The notes under the pieces: model-generated
Databases searched by the model: none
Seen by the model: the letters and a program-made list of their open reading frames with translations, nothing else
Told to the model about the DNA's origin: nothing
From: an uncultured Butyrivibrio sp.
GTDB lineage: Bacteria; Bacillota; Clostridia; Lachnospirales; Lachnospiraceae
Direction: 5' to 3'
DNA length: 7,545 bases
Assembly: GCF_947169445.1 (NCBI RefSeq)
Contig: NZ_CAMVPU010000110.1
Coordinates: 1-7,545 of the forward strand
Shown here: piece by piece, positions 5,669-7,545 of the stretch
Layout: the number at the start of each line of letters is the position of its first letter
Numbering within the stretch: the first letter of the stretch is position 1
Position numbers and translations under genes: made by a program

Positions 5669-6565
5669 TTACTTTTGCATGCTGATGCGGCTTCCGGCAG
5701 GAACTGACTCGGTGATAAATGCATTAGCTCCGATAACTGAGCCTTCTCCAATAACTGTCTCACCACCAAGGATAGATGCGCCGGCATAGATTGTCACATT
5801 GTTCTCGATTGTAGGATGTCTTTTTACTCCCTTAAGTGACTGACCACCACGAGTTGAAAGACCTCCGATTGTAACACCCTGATATATCTTAACGTGCTCA
5901 CCTATTATAGAAGTCTCGCCCACTACTATTCCAGTTCCATGATCGATCATGAGGTACTTGCCGATTGTGGCTCCGGGATGAATATCGATTCCTGTTCTGC
6001 TGTGAGCATACTCTGTCATCATTCTGGGAATAAGCGGCACCTTGAGAAGATAAAGTTCATGTGCGATTCTGTTAATGGTACTTGCCAACAGTCCCGGATA
6101 AGAAAGGATGATTTCTCCCTTACTATATGCGGCTGGATCCCCATCGTAGCAAGCCTGAAGATCAGTGTCGACATATTCTCTTATCTTAGGTATCTTTTTA
6201 AAGAATTCGTGAGTGATGCATCTCGCACCGCATTCAAGCGTCTCATCTGATGCATTTGCATAATCAGGACTGTGATGGAAAGCAATCGCAATCTGCTTCT
6301 GCATATTATAAATAACATCTTCTATAACAATAGCAATTCTGTTGCTGTCATTGTAGCTCTTATAAATCTTGTCTCTTGAATATCCCGGATAAATGATACG
6401 AAGAAGCTTGATCACAATATCTTTTACCGCATCACGGTCGGGCTGATTAAAGACATCCATCTGATCTACATCACGGCCATTATCATAATCGCTTATGATC
6501 AGATCAACGATATTCTTAATCTCGTTCTTAAGTTCATCTCTATTATTCTTGGAATTAAAGTCCAT
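5669..6565 (-). CDS. cysE: Serine O-acetyltransferase (EpsC-like long form)
   Basis: This 298-residue enzyme acetylates L-serine with acetyl-CoA to give O-acetylserine, the precursor of cysteine. Residues 1 to about 135 are a helical N-terminal extension. DPAAYSKGEI (143-152) carries the aspartate that helps bind serine. From about 190 there is a left-handed beta-helix of hexapeptide repeats, with RTGIDIHPGATIG, DHGTGIVVGET (catalytic D208 and H209) and VKRHPTI (H250). The protein ends in K, so it lacks the C-terminal isoleucine that some CysE proteins insert into CysK. A GTG at 6610 would add 15 residues, but the ATG at 6565 has AGAGGA 9 nt upstream and is preferred. No T-box or S-box was found in the leader. 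The closest named type is EpsC/SatA rather than the E. coli form. Confidence 0.92.
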   Translation of the reverse strand: MDFNSKNNRDELKNEIKNIVDLIISDYDNGRDVDQMDVFNQPDRDAVKDIVIKLLRIIYPGYSRDKIYKSYNDSNRIAIVIEDVIYNMQKQIAIAFHHSPDYANASDETLECGARCITHEFFKKIPKIREYVDTDLQACYDGDPAAYSKGEIILSYPGLLASTINRIAHELYLLKVPLIPRMMTEYAHSRTGIDIHPGATIGKYLMIDHGTGIVVGETSIIGEHVKIYQGVTIGGLSTRGGQSLKGVKRHPTIENNVTIYAGASILGGETVIGEGSVIGANAFITESVPAGSRISMQK

Positions 6566-6660
6566 TTGAATTAGTCCTCTCGTCTTAAGAAATCCTGAAT
6601 CTCTTTTCACAAAAAGCGCTTAAAAGTACAAATTTTCAGCCTTAACTGTAATCATACCTG

Positions 6661-6724
6661 TGTTACTATCACTTTCTCACGAAATGCGCAGCTTAGTGCG
6701 CATTTCTGCCTCTGAACAGTAACA
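6661..6724. repeat. 64-bp inverted-repeat module in the cysE leader
   Basis: The ends TGTTACT (6661-6667) and AGTAACA (6718-6724) are exact inverted repeats. In the centre GAAATGCGCA (6681-6690) and TGCGCATTTC (6697-6706) form a perfect ten-pair stem with a six-base loop. It lies between the cysE promoter and start codon, so it would be transcribed and would fold. It has no T-run, so it is not a simple terminator. Its outer 12 bases (TGTTACTGTTCA) recur at 4512-4523, suggesting a dispersed MITE- or REP-like element. Confidence 0.6.
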
Positions 6725-6734
6725 TACTTGTTTC

Positions 6735-6743
6735 ATTGTACCA
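6735..6743 (-). promoter_or_regulatory. Candidate extended -10 promoter of cysE
   Basis: The minus strand reads TGGTACAAT, an extended -10 (TGnTAtAAT, one mismatch). No good -35 lies at the expected distance, as allowed for extended -10 promoters. Transcription would begin near 6728, giving a leader of about 160 nt that contains the inverted-repeat module. Confidence 0.45.
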
Positions 6744-6762
6744 CAATTGTTCCTACCTTTGA

Positions 6763-6791
6763 TTGTATTTATTTCACCAGTTTTCTATAAT
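6763..6791 (+). promoter_or_regulatory. Candidate promoter of the DUF2752 gene
   Basis: A perfect TATAAT (6786-6791) is preceded at 17 nt by TTGTAT (6763-6768), three of six -35 matches. The predicted start near 6798 leaves a leader of about 80 nt. It lies back to back with the cysE promoter; the two -10 boxes are about 45 nt apart. Confidence 0.45.
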
Positions 6792-6880
6792 CTTATTAGC
6801 GCGGTGCATTCAATTTATTCATTTAATGGTAGAAATCATGCCAATACACTGATTCTAGCCCGAAAAGAGACATATTGCAA

Positions 6881-7369
6881 ATGGAAAAAGATATAAAAAC
6901 CATATTGTTTAGAATAAAAATTGACATCAAAAATAATGCTCTAATGCTTCTAACTATCTTTGTGCTTTGGGTAGCTATGAACCTTATTTTTCATAGGTTT
7001 TGTCCCTTTGTCCTTTTTTGCGGACTTCCCTGCCCGGGATGTGGCATAACCAGAGCATTTTTCTTATTTTTATCTTTTCATCCCATAAAAGCTTTAGAAT
7101 TAAACCCTTCATATCCCTTCTGGCTTATGCTGGGCCTTGCTGCATTCTGGCAGCGCTATATAAAAGGCTATGAACATGTTAAGCTCTTTTACCCTATGCT
7201 GATAACAGCTATTATTACTTTTGTTGTCTATATCATCAGGATTATTTATGTTTTCCCTGCTCATGAACCCATGGTGTATGTACACGATAATTTGCTTGCT
7301 CATATTTTTCCTGCATATGACAGGATAATGACTTCACTAATGGATTATATTCTTACAAACATAGAATAA
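6881..7369 (+). CDS. DUF2752 family membrane protein
   Basis: This 162-residue integral membrane protein carries the DUF2752 signature CPF (41-43) followed by GLPCPGCGITRA (48-59), with four cysteines at 41, 47, 51 and 54. Hydrophobic segments lie at about 20-38, 78-93 and 103-125, with a weaker one around the motif. The paired cysteines suggest metal binding or redox chemistry, but I know of no established function. A TTG at 6875 would add two residues; the ATG at 6881 has AGAGA about 10 nt upstream and is preferred, although this ribosome site is weak. The gene is a single unit with its own promoter and a strong terminator, divergent from cysE. Homologues are often short and stand alone, and neither neighbour hints at a role. 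Confidence 0.85.
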   Translation: MEKDIKTILFRIKIDIKNNALMLLTIFVLWVAMNLIFHRFCPFVLFCGLPCPGCGITRAFFLFLSFHPIKALELNPSYPFWLMLGLAAFWQRYIKGYEHVKLFYPMLITAIITFVVYIIRIIYVFPAHEPMVYVHDNLLAHIFPAYDRIMTSLMDYILTNIE

Positions 7370-7370
7370 C

Positions 7371-7409
7371 ACCGCCTTAGAATGGAATTCCAATCTAAGG
7401 CGGTATTTT
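7371..7409 (+). terminator. Rho-independent terminator after the DUF2752 gene
   Basis: ACCGCCTTAG (7371-7380) and CTAAGGCGGT (7395-7404) form a perfect ten-pair stem, followed by ATTTTATT. The enclosed TGGAATTCCA can pair further. It starts one base after the stop codon. It lies between convergent genes but has only a weak T-run on the minus strand. Confidence 0.92.
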
Positions 7410-7433
7410 ATTGCACTCATATTATTTTTTTCA

Positions 7434-7545
7434 TTAGAAAAACAAGAACAATCTAAACAAAATCGAAATAATCTGCAAAATAATAAACCATCTGAATATC
7501 TTAAACAAAATTGAACCACCATACACCGGAGTTCTGCTCCAGCCT
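7434..7545 (-). CDS. 3' end of an unidentified hydrophobic protein (partial)
   Basis: An open minus-strand frame enters from the right edge and runs 36 codons to TAA at 7434-7436. It reads GWSRTPVYGGSILFKIFRWF and continues IILQIISILFRLFLFF. The beginning looks like ordinary protein and the rest is one strongly hydrophobic C-terminal helix with spaced K and R residues. No start codon or ribosome site is visible, so the frame is judged only on its openness and composition. It converges on the DUF2752 gene. The stretch is AT-rich, so chance openness cannot be excluded. No family was recognised. Confidence 0.45.
   Translation of the reverse strand, partial: GWSRTPVYGGSILFKIFRWFIILQIISILFRLFLFF

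Noticed and set aside
5894..6250. Plus-strand open frame of 118 codons
   Set aside because: It is antisense to the conserved serine acetyltransferase domain and has no ribosome site.
6566..6735. T-box or S-box riboswitch ahead of cysE
   Set aside because: The leader has a hairpin, but no T-box antiterminator sequence, no S-box core and no terminator with a U-run before the gene.
7337..7522. Minus-strand frame of 61 codons at the right edge
   Set aside because: It crosses the DUF2752 terminator and the end of that gene. The neighbouring frame ending at 7434 has a more protein-like beginning and stops before the terminator.

Overview
The window looks like chromosomal DNA from a motile, AT-rich member of the Lachnospiraceae (Butyrivibrio/Roseburia-like Clostridia). 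This is inferred from the mix of genes: a MecA-type adaptor behind a CIRCE operator, a FlgE-type hook protein with a sigma-28-type promoter, an EpsC-like serine acetyltransferase with a long N-terminal extension, and small Lys-rich membrane proteins beginning MSQEK. The tRNA genes do not encode CCA. Genus-level placement is not certain.

Layout, left to right. Positions 1-141 hold no gene, only a REP-like motif and a large palindrome that ends inside the first tRNA. Two tandem leucine tRNAs on the minus strand follow: anticodon AAG at 142-225 and CAG at 264-346. A small two-helix membrane protein lies directly upstream of them on the same strand. Next is a minus-strand pair, mecA and an arginase-fold hydrolase, read from one promoter whose -35 box lies inside a CIRCE (HrcA) operator. 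Further right are a single-gene flagellar hook unit (flgE) with its own sigma-28-like promoter, structured leader and terminator, and a small one-helix membrane protein with its own terminator. All of these are on the minus strand.

A plus-strand tRNA-dihydrouridine synthase then converges on a minus-strand serine O-acetyltransferase (cysE/epsC). Divergent from cysE is a DUF2752 membrane protein that ends in a strong terminator. At the right edge is the 3' end of a minus-strand gene encoding a very hydrophobic C-terminus.

The region is mostly housekeeping and shows no defence system, CRISPR array or intact mobile element. The points of most interest are regulatory or structural: heat-shock (HrcA/CIRCE) control of mecA, a 17-nt inverted copy of a tRNA 3' end joined through a terminator, an A34 leucine tRNA, a solitary hook gene whose start site can be masked by its own leader, and a 64-bp inverted-repeat module in the cysE leader. 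In several genes the ribosome-binding site favours a start downstream of the longest open frame, and the coordinates given here use those starts.
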